This document shows, in pieces, positions 8,554 to 18,307 of a DNA stretch of 45,344 nt. The stretch's first letter is position 1; the number at the start of each line of letters is the position of its first letter. The notes under the pieces are model-generated. The model was not told the origin of the DNA. It saw nothing but the letters and a program-made list of their open reading frames with translations, and searched no databases. The position numbers and the translations under genes were made by a program. The stretch comes from Paracoccaceae bacterium (lineage in GTDB: Bacteria > Pseudomonadota > Alphaproteobacteria > Rhodobacterales > Rhodobacteraceae), in NCBI GenBank assembly GCA_013373325.1, contig JABXIA010000091.1, forward strand, positions 1-45,344, written 5' to 3'.

Positions 8554-9126
8554 ATGACTGACCAGACCCAGCCCACAGCCCTCGACCTGCCGATGGCGGA
8601 CCCGCTGCCGCCCGAGACGCAGAAGTATTTCGATATCTGCCAGGAAAAGCTGGGGATGGTGCCGAATGTGCTGAAAGCCAACGCGTTCGACATTGTTAAG
8701 CTGAATGCCTTCACGGGGATGTACAACGATCTGATGCTGGCCGACAGCGGCCTCAGCAAGCTGGAGCGGGAGATGATCGCAGTCGTGGTCTCTTCGATCA
8801 ACCGCTGCTTCTATTGCCTGGTGGCGCATGGCGCGGCAGTGCGGCAGCTGTCGGGCGATCCGCAGTTGGGCGAGATGCTGGTGATGAACTACCGGGTGGC
8901 CCCGCTGGACACGCGGCAGCGGGCGATGCTGGATTTTGCCGCCAAGATGACGACGGCGAGTGCGGAAATCGAAGAGGCGGACCGCGAGGGCTTGCGTAAG
9001 GCGGGGTTCAGTGACCGCGACATCTGGGACATCGCCAATGTCACCGGCTTCTTCAACATGTCCAACCGGGTGGCCAGCGCAACCGCCATGGTGCCCAATC
9101 CGGAATACCACAGCCAGTGCCGCTAG
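8554..9126 (+). CDS. Peroxidase-related enzyme, AhpD/carboxymuconolactone decarboxylase fold
   Basis: A 190-residue all-helical protein of the AhpD-like 'uncharacterised peroxidase-related enzyme' group. The redox centre is SINRCFYCLVAHGAAV, with Cys85, Cys88 and His92 forming the CxxCxxxH motif that in AhpD supports disulfide-exchange peroxidase chemistry. The QKYFDICQEKLGMVPNVLKA opening is conserved in this subgroup. The start at 8554 lies 5 nt after the GNAT stop; an upstream in-frame ATG at 8503 would overlap that gene. It overlaps the next gene by 10 bp. Confidence 0.87.
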   Translation: MTDQTQPTALDLPMADPLPPETQKYFDICQEKLGMVPNVLKANAFDIVKLNAFTGMYNDLMLADSGLSKLEREMIAVVVSSINRCFYCLVAHGAAVRQLSGDPQLGEMLVMNYRVAPLDTRQRAMLDFAAKMTTASAEIEEADREGLRKAGFSDRDIWDIANVTGFFNMSNRVASATAMVPNPEYHSQCR

Positions 9127-10049
9127 GGCGGCTGCCGGCCCTTGCTGTCCTGGCCGCGGCGGCGCTGCTGGCCGGGCAGGCCGGGGCGGTGGAGATGGCC
9201 TTGCCGCCCGGCGCGGAAGCTGTGTCCGAACGGGACACTGCGCTGGGCGTCTACCAGCTGCCGGTCGGGCCGGAGGTTTCGGACAAGGTGCCTTCACAGC
9301 GGTTCGAGGGCCGGATTTCGCGCCGCACCTGGCGGGTGGAGGGAAGCAGCACGGTGCTGGAGATCCTGGCGCCGCTGCGCCAGCAGCTCATGGCGCAGGG
9401 CTATGAGGTGCTGCTTGATTGCGCGGCCCGCGATTGCGGCGGCTTCGGCTTCCGCTTCGGGACTGAGGTGGTACCGGCACCGGACATGATGGTGGATATC
9501 TCCCGCTATCACTTCCTGTCGGCGGCCAGGGACGGGCAGGCGGTCTCGATCCTGGTGTCGCGGGCGGGCGGCACGGCCTATGTGCAGATGATCACGGTGC
9601 ACCCGCCCGGCGCCGCGGCGCCGGTGGTGAAGCCCGCCGCAGAGGTGAAATCCCCGGAGCGCCCGGTGCGCCCGGTGGAGCTGGCAAAGGTGCTGGATGT
9701 CCGCGGGCATGCGGTGCTGGCCGATCTGGTGTTCGAGAGCGGCTCCACCCGGCTGCGCGAGGGCCGTTATGACAGCCTGATGCAGCTGGCGGAATATCTG
9801 GCCGCAAATCCGGAATACAGGCTGCTGCTGGTGGGCCATACCGACACGGTCGGCTCGCAGGAGCAGAACGCCGGCATCTCAGAGCGCCGGGCGCAATCGG
9901 TGAAGGAGCGGCTGATTGAGGCTTACGGCGCGGAAGAGTCGCAGATCGGCGTGGCCGGTGCCGGTTTCCTGGCGCCGATTGCCAGCAACCTGACCCCGGA
10001 GGGCCGCGAGGCCAACAGGCGGGTGGAGGCGGTGCTGCTCGCTGACTGA
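9117..10049 (+). CDS. OmpA-family outer membrane/peptidoglycan-associated protein
   Basis: A 310-residue exported protein. A signal peptide (LPALAVLAAAALLAGQAGA) is followed by an N-terminal domain of about 170 residues of unknown fold with a CAARDCGGFGFRF segment, then a proline-rich linker, then a C-terminal OmpA/MotB peptidoglycan-binding domain. The last carries LVFESGSTRLR, LLLVGHTDTVGS, SERRAQSVKERL and LTPEGREANRRVEAV, the classic NxxLSxxRA / R-x-NRRVE pattern. Start is GTG at 9117, inside the end of the upstream gene. It ends the operon begun at 7104. It has no lipobox, unlike the second OmpA-domain protein at 22238. Confidence 0.88.
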   Translation: MPLGRLPALAVLAAAALLAGQAGAVEMALPPGAEAVSERDTALGVYQLPVGPEVSDKVPSQRFEGRISRRTWRVEGSSTVLEILAPLRQQLMAQGYEVLLDCAARDCGGFGFRFGTEVVPAPDMMVDISRYHFLSAARDGQAVSILVSRAGGTAYVQMITVHPPGAAAPVVKPAAEVKSPERPVRPVELAKVLDVRGHAVLADLVFESGSTRLREGRYDSLMQLAEYLAANPEYRLLLVGHTDTVGSQEQNAGISERRAQSVKERLIEAYGAEESQIGVAGAGFLAPIASNLTPEGREANRRVEAVLLAD

Positions 10050-10294
10050 CTTTCTGCGGACGGGATCTGGCGAGGGGCTCCCGCCCCAGCAGGCGCCTTG
10101 GCGCAGCCAAGACCCCTTGGCATAACGGACGCGGGAGCATGGGATATGCTCTGGCGGCGGGCGGGAGGCGCTGGGAAAAGCGCGAAATCTCCGGCCGGCG
10201 CCGACATGCCTGCAGGCTCCTCCGGATGAGCGCTCTGGTGCAGGCGGGGAGAGCTGCTGCAGGTGTGCGGGCCCTTGGGAGATAGAAACGGCCG
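10050..10294. other. Intergenic region without a recognised gene
   Basis: About 245 bp between the convergent OmpA-family and LysR genes. It contains GC-rich hairpins, including 6-bp arms at 10097-10102 and 10106-10111, but no T-tract and no convincing coding sequence. Open frames here have no ribosome site or recognisable protein features. Confidence 0.5.
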
Positions 10295-10324
10295 GAAAAA
10301 AAGCCCCCGCGCGGGCGCAGGGGC
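10295..10324 (-). terminator. Rho-independent terminator of the LysR gene
   Basis: On the minus strand a stem of about 9 bp with one mismatch (10303-10311 against 10316-10324) is followed by eight T residues (the complement of 10295-10302). It lies 45 nt beyond the LysR stop. Confidence 0.8.
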
Positions 10325-10368
10325 AGGTCTTCGAGGGAGGTCTTGGTCCGGTATTTCGTTGAACCGGT

Positions 10369-11280
10369 TCAGGTTTTCCATTCGGACGGGTCACGGTCGG
10401 CAAAGGCTGCGACCAGGAAATCGATGAACGCCCGCACCTTGGGCTGGGTGAACTTGCCCGGCGGGTAGACGGCGTAGATGCCCTGGGTCTCGACCGGCAG
10501 GCTGGGCATCACATCCTCGACCAGCCCTTCCTCCATGGCTTCGGCGTAGAGGTAGCTGGGCAGGTAGGCGATGCCGAGGCCGGAAATGGCCGCGGTCAGC
10601 AGCGACTGGCCGTCATTCACCGACAGCCAGCCGGAGGTGCGCACCTGGCGCTTCTCCCCGGAGGGCGCGGTGATCTTCCAGACATTGCCGCTGGACTGGC
10701 TGGAGTAATGCAGCAGCTTGTGATTGTTCAGCTCGTCGATCTTCTGCGGGCGGCCGAATTTCTCCAGATAGGCGGGGGAGGCGATCATCCGCTTGGTGGT
10801 TTCGGTCAGCTTGCGGGCGCGCAGGGAGCTGTCCTCCAGCTCGCCGATCCGCACCGCCATGTCGAAGCCTTCGGAGATCAGTTCAACATAGCGGTTGTTC
10901 AGCACCATGTTGACGGTGATGTCCGGGAAATCGCGCAGGAAGTCGGACAGGACCGGTGACAGATGATTGACGCCGAAATCGGTGGCGACGGAAATCCGCA
11001 GAAGGCCTGAGGGCGCCGATTGCATCGAGGTGACAAGTGCATCCGCTTCGCCCGCATCGTTCAGCACCCGGCGGGCGCGATCGTAGTAGGCAAGCCCGAT
11101 CTCGGTCGGCGACACCCTTCGGGTGGTGCGGTTCAAAAGCCGCGCGCCCAGGCGGGCTTCCAGGCTGGAGACATGTTTGGAGACCGCCGACTTGGAAATC
11201 CCCATTTTGCGTGCCGCATCGGTGAAGCCGCCCTGGTCCACCACATTGGCAAAGGCCTCCATCTCGGTCAGTCGGTCCAT
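10369..11280 (-). CDS. LysR-type transcriptional regulator
   Basis: A 303-residue LTTR. The N-terminal winged helix-turn-helix reads FTDAARKMGISKSAVSKHVSSLEARLGARLLNRTTRRVSPTEIG, and the periplasmic-binding-like effector domain follows from about residue 90 (LLRISVATDFGVNHLSPVL). It belongs to the large DsdC/AaeR-like subgroup with RTTRRVSPTEIG. The ATG at 11280 is preferred; a GTG two codons upstream would sit too close to the GAGGG. No target gene is obvious; the divergent DUF4399-like gene at 11554 is a candidate because LTTRs often control a divergent neighbour, but the 273-bp gap weakens this. Confidence 0.9.
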   Translation of the reverse strand: MDRLTEMEAFANVVDQGGFTDAARKMGISKSAVSKHVSSLEARLGARLLNRTTRRVSPTEIGLAYYDRARRVLNDAGEADALVTSMQSAPSGLLRISVATDFGVNHLSPVLSDFLRDFPDITVNMVLNNRYVELISEGFDMAVRIGELEDSSLRARKLTETTKRMIASPAYLEKFGRPQKIDELNNHKLLHYSSQSSGNVWKITAPSGEKRQVRTSGWLSVNDGQSLLTAAISGLGIAYLPSYLYAEAMEEGLVEDVMPSLPVETQGIYAVYPPGKFTQPKVRAFIDFLVAAFADRDPSEWKT

Positions 11281-11553
11281 GTTCACCCACCCTCGTTAAG
11301 CTGTGTTGCAGTCAGTGTTGCCGGGGAAATCGGGCAAGATCGGGGCGGGGGTGGGATAATTGCAGGGTTTTGCAGGGATCGTTTGCGCAGTGGAAACGGC
11401 ACCTTACAGGACGGGCACTTGCCAGGCTTGGGTGCCAAGCGCTTACCGGCGGCTGCCGCTTTTTGTGCATTCGTTATGGGCGGCAGGATTGCCAGGGCCG
11501 GGCCAGCCGCTAGCTTTGTCTTGCTGGTTAAGCAATTTTCTGGAGGACCCGAT

Positions 11554-11994
11554 ATGAAACTGCTGATTGCGGCTGCCTTGTCTGCCTGCCTGGCGGCCCC
11601 GCTGTGGGCTGGCGGTGAGACGGCCTCGAACCCTGAGGCCAAGGTCTATTTCGCAAATGTCCAGGACGGGGACACGGTCACGTCGCCGGTGACGCTGGTT
11701 TTTGGCCTGTCGGGCATGGGCGTGGCACCGTCGGGGATCGAGAAGGAGAACACCGGCCACCATCACCTGCTGATCGACCGCCCGCCGCTGGGCGAGGGGG
11801 AGGATGGTGCGGATGAGCTGGCCTTTGGACTGCCGTCGGATGACAACCACCTGCATTTTGGCGGCGGTCAGACCGAGGTGACACTGGAGCTGTCCCCGGG
11901 CCGTCACACGCTGCAATTGGTGCTGGGCGATGCAGGCCATGTCCCGCACTCAAGCCCGATTGTCTCTGAGCAGATCACTATCACGGTGGAGTGA
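11554..11994 (+). CDS. Secreted DUF4399-like protein
   Basis: A 146-residue exported protein with a signal peptide ending near LAAPLWAGG. The mature domain has conserved histidine-rich turns, TGHHHLLIDRPPLGEG, DDNHLHFGGGQTEVTLEL and GDAGHVPHSSPI, and a beta-sandwich-like pattern ending SEQITITVE, matching the DUF4399 family (function unknown). The histidine clusters suggest metal binding in the periplasm, which is inference. The start at 11554 has TGGAGGA 7-8 nt upstream. It is monocistronic or leads into the NIPSNAP gene 76 nt downstream. Confidence 0.82.
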   Translation: MKLLIAAALSACLAAPLWAGGETASNPEAKVYFANVQDGDTVTSPVTLVFGLSGMGVAPSGIEKENTGHHHLLIDRPPLGEGEDGADELAFGLPSDDNHLHFGGGQTEVTLELSPGRHTLQLVLGDAGHVPHSSPIVSEQITITVE

Positions 11995-12070
11995 CGGTTC
12001 GGTCCGCGCCGAAGCATCCGGCTGATGGGGCGGGTTAGGCAGGTGGTCCTGAACAAGCAAAGGACATGCC

Positions 12071-12394
12071 ATGCTGACCTGCATCATCCGTTACCGCATC
12101 GACCCCGCCAAGAAGGCGCAGTTTGAACAATACGCCCGTACCTGGGGGCAGGCGATTCCGCGCTGCGGGGCGGATCTGGTGGGGTATTACGCGCCGCATG
12201 AGGGGTCCTCGACGCTGGCCTACGGGATCTACAACGTGGAGAGCCTTGCGGAGTATGAGGCCTACCGCGCGCGGCTGGCGCAGGATCCGCTGGGGCGCGA
12301 AAACTACGAGTTTGCGCAGCGCGAGCGGTTCCTGCTGCGCGAGGACCGGACCTGGCTGAAGCTGGCCTCGGCGCCGCACGGGCAGGCCGGATGA
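12071..12394 (+). CDS. NIPSNAP-family protein
   Basis: A 107-residue dimeric alpha-beta barrel (ferredoxin-like) protein. The start MLTCIIRYRIDPAKKAQFEQYARTW and the central segment VGYYAPHEGSSTLAYGIYNVESLAEYEAYRARL are typical of NIPSNAP. The function in bacteria is not known. AAGGA precedes the ATG. Its TGA overlaps an ATG of the next small barrel protein, so the two are coupled and may interact. Confidence 0.87.
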   Translation: MLTCIIRYRIDPAKKAQFEQYARTWGQAIPRCGADLVGYYAPHEGSSTLAYGIYNVESLAEYEAYRARLAQDPLGRENYEFAQRERFLLREDRTWLKLASAPHGQAG

Positions 12395-12405
12395 GGGAGG
12401 CGCAG

Positions 12406-12750
12406 ATGATTGCCGTGATTTTCGAGGTGGAGACCGCCGCAGGGCAGAAAGAGGCCTATCTGGATGCAGCTGCGGAGCTGCGGCCCTTGCTGGAGCAGGT
12501 GGACGGGTTTTTGTCGGTGGAGCGATTCCAGAGCCTGAGCGCACCGGGCAAGCTCCTGTCGCTGTCTTTCTGGCGCGACGAGGCGGCAGTGCAGCGCTGG
12601 CGGCAGTTGGCGGAGCACCGGGCCGCGCAGGCCAAGGGGAGGGCCGGTGTCTTTGCGGACTACCGGCTGCGGGTGGCAGGTGTGATTCGGGACTACGGGA
12701 TGACCGCGCGGGACGCGGCGCCTGCCGACAGCCGTGCCGTTCACGGCTGA
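12406..12750 (+). CDS. Antibiotic biosynthesis monooxygenase (ABM) domain protein
   Basis: A 114-residue small dimeric alpha-beta barrel protein. MIAVIFEVETAAGQKEAYLD opens the fold and LLSLSFWRDEAAVQRWRQLAEHRAAQ is the typical second half with the conserved tryptophans. ABM proteins include cofactor-free quinone-forming monooxygenases and heme-degrading enzymes, but many are uncharacterised. The start at 12406 is chosen for GGGAGG five nt upstream; an ATG at 12391 overlapping the upstream stop adds five residues and is possible. Confidence 0.83.
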   Translation: MIAVIFEVETAAGQKEAYLDAAAELRPLLEQVDGFLSVERFQSLSAPGKLLSLSFWRDEAAVQRWRQLAEHRAAQAKGRAGVFADYRLRVAGVIRDYGMTARDAAPADSRAVHG

Positions 12751-12769
12751 GACCGCGGGCTATGCAGGG

Positions 12770-12800
12770 AAAACCGCCCCGCGCCGCGGGCGCAGGGCGG
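12770..12800 (-). terminator. Rho-independent terminator of the PfpI-family gene
   Basis: On the minus strand a GC-rich stem of about 12 bp (12774-12800) is followed by TTTT. It lies just after the stop of the gene at 12808. Confidence 0.75.
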
Positions 12801-12807
12801 AAACCGG

Positions 12808-13368
12808 TCAGGCTGCGGCGCGCGGGTGCGCGCCTTCCTCGATCTCCTCGGCGATTTTCGACACGAATGCCTTCAGATCCTCCGGCTGGCGGCTGGTCAC
12901 GATTCCATGATCCGTGACGACCTCGGCGTCTTTCCAGTTGGCGCCTGCATTGGCGATATCGGTCTTGATCGAGTGATAGGATGTCATGTCGCGGCCCTTG
13001 GCAATGCCGGCCTCCGCCAGCACCCAGGGTGCGTGGCACACGGCGGCGATCACCTTGCCGCTGTCATGGAAGGCCTTGACCAGATTGATGACATCCTCCT
13101 CGACCCGCAGCAGGTCGGGATTGATCTGGCCGCCGGGGATCACCAGCGCGTCGTATCCATCGGCCTTCGCATCAGCGATTTTCAGATCGGCGTCGGCCTC
13201 GCGGCCCCAGTCGCTGCCTTCCCAGCCCTTGGCCGGCTTGCCGTCGAGGGTGGCGACATGGACCTCGGCGCCCTTCACCCGCAGCTGGTCGCGCGGGAAT
13301 TCCAGTTCCGACTGCTCAAACCCATGGGTGGCAATGATCAGGATCTTTGCATCTGCGATTTTGGGCAT
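12808..13368 (-). CDS. DJ-1/PfpI family protein (type 1 glutamine amidotransferase-like)
   Basis: A 186-residue cytoplasmic protein of the PfpI/YhbO subgroup. The nucleophile elbow is VIAAVCHAPWVLAEAG, with cysteine followed by histidine, and the upstream acidic partner lies in ATHGFEQSELEFPRDQL. YDALVIPGGQINPDLLR and TDHGIVTSRQPEDLKAF are family hallmarks. Reported roles of relatives include stress protection, chaperone or glyoxal detoxification; which applies here is unknown. The start at 13368 follows AAGGAG. It is downstream of, and on the same strand as, the flavoenzyme gene at 13500, but a strong terminator separates them. Confidence 0.9.
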   Translation of the reverse strand: MPKIADAKILIIATHGFEQSELEFPRDQLRVKGAEVHVATLDGKPAKGWEGSDWGREADADLKIADAKADGYDALVIPGGQINPDLLRVEEDVINLVKAFHDSGKVIAAVCHAPWVLAEAGIAKGRDMTSYHSIKTDIANAGANWKDAEVVTDHGIVTSRQPEDLKAFVSKIAEEIEEGAHPRAAA

Positions 13369-13423
13369 TACGGGCTCCTTTCCTGTTCTGAAATGCCAAA
13401 CCGTCCGGCCGGGCGGTGCTGCA

Positions 13424-13467
13424 GAACAAACGCGCCCCCGCCCGGAGGTGTTCCGGACGGGGGCGCG
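13424..13467 (-). terminator. Strong hairpin terminator of the flavoenzyme gene
   Basis: Arms of 10 bp (13431-13440 with 13458-13467) continue after one mismatch into a further 5 bp. On the minus strand the hairpin is followed by TTTGTT. It lies 33 nt beyond the stop at 13500. Confidence 0.75.
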
Positions 13468-13499
13468 GGGACTGGAGGGCCGCGGCGTTTGGCCGCAGG

Positions 13500-15551
<2,052 letters not shown>

Positions 15552-15665
15552 TTACAGGATCGGGCGCGCAGGCCGCCTTGTCACGGGCAAACGCCGCGTC
15601 ACCCTCTTGCGTGCCCCGGCGGCAAGCGGTCTAAGGTTCTGGAAAAGCATTTCGAGGAGAGCCGG

Positions 15666-16148
15666 ATGACACCGGAAGACATTGCCAAGCTGCCTTACCG
15701 CCCCAACGTGGGCGTGATGCTGATCAACGCCGAGGGCGCGGTGTTCGTCGGCCAGCGCAAGGACCGGTACAAGGACGCCTGGCAGATGCCGCAGGGCGGG
15801 ATCGACAAGGGCGAGGACCCGCGGATCGCGGCGCTGCGCGAACTGGAGGAAGAGACCGGCGTGGGGCCGGAACTGGTGGAGATCATCGCAGAGAGCAATG
15901 GCTGGCTGCTTTATGACCTGCCGCATGACGTGGTGCCCGGTTTCTGGGGCGGCAAATACCGCGGGCAGGAGCAGAAGTGGTATCTGATGCGGTTCCTGGG
16001 GACAGATGACCAAGTGAACATCGAGACCGATCACCCGGAATTCTCCGCCTGGTGCTGGCAGCCGGTGGAAACCCTGGTGGAGAAGATCGTGCCCTTCAAG
16101 CGCGAGGTCTATGCGCGGGTGGTGGCAGAGTTCCGGGACTATTTGTGA
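15666..16148 (+). CDS. rppH: RNA pyrophosphohydrolase (Nudix)
   Basis: A 160-residue RppH that converts 5'-triphosphate RNA to monophosphate RNA and so triggers mRNA decay. The start region [21 protein letters not shown] and the complete Nudix box (residues 44-66, [22 protein letters not shown]) are textbook, and the RppH-specific [11 protein letters not shown] and [11 protein letters not shown] segments are present. The start at 15666 has AGGAGAG upstream. A secreted protein gene starts one base after its stop. Confidence 0.95.
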   Translation: MTPEDIAKLPYRPNVGVMLINAEGAVFVGQRKDRYKDAWQMPQGGIDKGEDPRIAALRELEEETGVGPELVEIIAESNGWLLYDLPHDVVPGFWGGKYRGQEQKWYLMRFLGTDDQVNIETDHPEFSAWCWQPVETLVEKIVPFKREVYARVVAEFRDYL

Positions 16149-16149
16149 G

Positions 16150-16692
16150 ATGCGTTTGCCGCGGTTTCTTTCCGGGGGTTTCGCCCGGCCGGCCGGCGTT
16201 GCCCTAGGCGTATTCGCCGCAGCGTTGTTGCCGGTAATTTCTGTAACTCCCGCGGCGGCCCTCAGCTGCCTGCCTTGGGGTCCTGCGGACGCCTATTTGC
16301 ACGCTGCTGCATCAGAGAGCGCCTATAACCTCGTCGCGGGCGAACTGCGGTTCGACGAAAGCCTGCTGCCGCAATCGCATGCGGACAATCCCAATGACAC
16401 CCCGCCGCTGACCCAAATCCCGGCGCAGCTTTCCGGCAAGATGCTGGAGGGCAAATATTTCTCGGGGCGGGTCAATGTGCCAGCGGTGCTGGAGGTGGAA
16501 TGCCTTGGCCCCTGGTGCGGCGGTATGAAGTCCGGTGCGGATTATGTGTTCTTTGCGGAGCAGCGGGGGCAGGATCTGGTGATCCGGGCGGGTGCCTGCG
16601 GCGGTTTCGCCTTTGACGATACGCCGGAAGTGCGGCGGCAGGTGCTGGACTGCCACCGCGGCGCAGCGTGTGAGCCCGCGATGCCGCGGTGA
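16150..16692 (+). CDS. Secreted protein of unknown function, coupled to rppH
   Basis: A 180-residue exported protein: n-region MRLPRFLSGGFARPAG, hydrophobic core VALGVFAAALLPVISV and a probable cleavage after PAAA, before LSCLPWGPADAYLHAAA. The mature part has several cysteines (SCLPW, ECLGPWCGGM, GACGGFAF, LDCHRGAACEP), suggesting disulfides in the periplasm. No known family is recognised. The ATG lies one base beyond the rppH stop, so it is probably translated by coupling. The C-terminus converges with the DMT exporter gene with only 6 bp between stops. Confidence 0.75.
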   Translation: MRLPRFLSGGFARPAGVALGVFAAALLPVISVTPAAALSCLPWGPADAYLHAAASESAYNLVAGELRFDESLLPQSHADNPNDTPPLTQIPAQLSGKMLEGKYFSGRVNVPAVLEVECLGPWCGGMKSGADYVFFAEQRGQDLVIRAGACGGFAFDDTPEVRRQVLDCHRGAACEPAMPR

Positions 16693-16698
16693 CAGGCG

Positions 16699-17574
16699 TC
16701 AATCGGCCGGGGCTGCCGCACGGTTCGCGCGCAGCCGCAGACGGGATTGGCCAAGCCAAAGGCTGAAGAGGGCCAGCAGGGCCCCCAGCATCTGGTTGGG
16801 CGTCAGCGTTTCGCCCAGCAGCAGCCAGCCCAGGATCACTGCCGACAGCGGGCTGAGGACGCCCAGCAGCGAAACCTGCGAGGGGTCGATACGGGCGAGA
16901 CCCCGGAACCACAGGATGTAGGTCAGCGCACCGCCGATCAGGCTCATATATGCCAGGCCCAGGATGTTGGCGGCGGTGAAGACGGGCAGCTCCGGCACCG
17001 CCCACAGCGCAACCGGGACCAGCAGCAGCCCGCCCGCGGTCAGCTGCCAGGCGGTGAAGGTGAGGGGCGGCACCGGCGGCTGCCATTTGCGCGTCAGCAC
17101 CACGCCAGCCGCCATCGACACCGCCCCGCCAAGGCCCGCCAGCACGCCCAGCGTGTCAAGCTTGGCGGCGGGGGTCAGCACCAGAAGGGCAACGCCCGCG
17201 ATGCTTAGCAGGGCGGCAGCAACGGAGGCGGCGCGGATTTGCGTCCTGAGCAGCGCGGCTGACAGAAACACCACGATCAGCGGCTGCACCGCGCCCAGGG
17301 TGGCGGCGACCCCGCCCGGCAGGCGGTAGGCGGAGACGAACAGAAGCACCCAGAACAGCGAGAAGTTCAGCGCGCCCAGCACCATAAGCCGCGGCAGCCA
17401 GTTGAGCGGCGGCAGCTGGCGCACCAGAAGCAACAGCAGCAAACCCGCAGGCAGTGCCCGCAGCAAGGCCACCACCAGCGGTGAGTGGCCGGGCAGCAGG
17501 GTTGTCGTCACAATATAGCTGCTGCCCCAGATGGCAGGGGCCAGCGCTGTCAGCAAAAGGGTCCGGGTGGGCAT
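16699..17574 (-). CDS. DMT-superfamily (EamA) exporter, PecM-like
   Basis: A 291-residue inner-membrane protein with about ten predicted helices in two EamA repeats, starting MPTRTLLLTALAPAIWGSSYIVTT, the typical EamA opening with WGSS. The second repeat contains LAYMSLIGGALTYILWFRGLARI and LLGVLSPLSAVILGWLLLGE. It is divergent from a PecS-type MarR regulator, and this pair matches the known pecM-pecS arrangement in which PecM is a DMT efflux pump. The substrate is not inferable. AAGGAG lies before the ATG, and two operator-like palindromes lie in the 76-bp gap. Confidence 0.88.
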   Translation of the reverse strand: MPTRTLLLTALAPAIWGSSYIVTTTLLPGHSPLVVALLRALPAGLLLLLLVRQLPPLNWLPRLMVLGALNFSLFWVLLFVSAYRLPGGVAATLGAVQPLIVVFLSAALLRTQIRAASVAAALLSIAGVALLVLTPAAKLDTLGVLAGLGGAVSMAAGVVLTRKWQPPVPPLTFTAWQLTAGGLLLVPVALWAVPELPVFTAANILGLAYMSLIGGALTYILWFRGLARIDPSQVSLLGVLSPLSAVILGWLLLGETLTPNQMLGALLALFSLWLGQSRLRLRANRAAAPAD

Positions 17575-17586
17575 GTGTTTCTCCTT

Positions 17587-17628
17587 ATCTTGATGTCGAG
17601 ATAGTGGATTTTATCTTGACGTCAAGAT
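17587..17628. promoter_or_regulatory. Twin MarR/PecS-type operator between exporter and regulator genes
   Basis: A perfect 16-bp palindrome, ATCTTGACGTCAAGAT, at 17613-17628 is preceded by a close copy at 17587-17602 (ATCTTGATGTCGAGAT, two mismatches), starting 26 bp earlier. Both lie between the divergent start codons. This is the expected form and place for sites of a dimeric MarR-family repressor acting on both genes. The binding itself is inference. Confidence 0.8.
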
Positions 17629-17650
17629 GCAAGGGCTTAAACCGGTTGCC

Positions 17651-18157
17651 ATGGATCATGTGGATTTTATTACCCAGCAATGGGGGAAAGAGCGGCCGGA
17701 CCTGGATGTCACGGCCATGGGGGTGATCGGCCGGGTGGCGCGGCTGTACCTGGCCTATCAGCGCGAGATGCATAAGACCTTTGCGGAATTCGGGCTGAAT
17801 GCGGCCAAGTTCGACGTGCTGGCCACTTTGCGCCGGTCCGGCGCGCCCTACACGCTGTCGCCGGGCGAGCTGCTGAAGGCTACCATGGTGGCCTCCGGCA
17901 CCATGACCAACCGGATCGACCGGCTGGAGGCGGACGGGCTGGTCAAGCGGGAGGTGAACCCGCAGGACAGCCGCAGTTTCCTGGTCGGGCTGACAGAGGA
18001 AGGGTTTGCCCTGATCGACCGGGCGGTGACGGCGCATGTGCAGACACAGACCCGGCTGCTGGCAGGGCTCAGCGCGGCGGAGGCCGAGGCCTTGACCGGG
18101 CTGCTGAGCAAGGCCCAGGCGGCAGCTGATCAATCTGAAACGGATCACCCGGGCTGA
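17651..18157 (+). CDS. MarR-family regulator, PecS/MftR-like
   Basis: A 168-residue winged-helix repressor. The N-terminal extension MDHVDFITQQWGKERPDLDV with Trp11 is the extra helix seen in the urate-responsive PecS/HucR/MftR group. The DNA-binding part is LSPGELLKATMVASGTMTNRIDRLEADGLVKREVNPQDSRS, with the conserved DxRS wing. An ATG at 17627 would give eight more residues but lies inside the palindromic operator and has no ribosome site; 17651 matches the usual PecS start. Relatives de-repress an efflux pump in response to urate or xanthine; this is inferred for the divergent exporter. Confidence 0.87.
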   Translation: MDHVDFITQQWGKERPDLDVTAMGVIGRVARLYLAYQREMHKTFAEFGLNAAKFDVLATLRRSGAPYTLSPGELLKATMVASGTMTNRIDRLEADGLVKREVNPQDSRSFLVGLTEEGFALIDRAVTAHVQTQTRLLAGLSAAEAEALTGLLSKAQAAADQSETDHPG

Positions 18158-18208
18158 GCCTGTGATCCTGCGCGGGCTGTTGCCCTTGCGTCCTGCGGAC
18201 GGCGGGCG

Positions 18209-18249
18209 GGGCGTGGCGCGGAGCGGCAAAGCCGCTCCGCGCCACGCCC
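18209..18249. repeat. Perfect 19-bp inverted repeat with AAA loop
   Basis: Arms 18209-18227 and 18231-18249 are exact reverse complements with a 3-nt loop (AAA). It sits between the convergent marR and adenosine kinase genes. No T-tract follows on either strand, so it may be a bidirectional terminator of an unusual kind, a processing site or a copy of an intergenic repeat family. Confidence 0.9.
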
Positions 18250-18307
18250 AACGGGAGGAATTGCACCGTCAGGTGCGGTTTCGACGGGCGGGAGTGCTGC
18301 GCCGCAC

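Noticed and set aside
9923-10403. Two overlapping minus-strand frames between the OmpA-family and LysR genes
   Set aside because: They cover hairpins and a terminator, have proline/serine/arginine-rich products and no ribosome site.
17627-17650. Upstream ATG for the MarR regulator
   Set aside because: It lies inside the palindromic operator and lacks a ribosome site. The PecS-like N-terminus begins at 17651.
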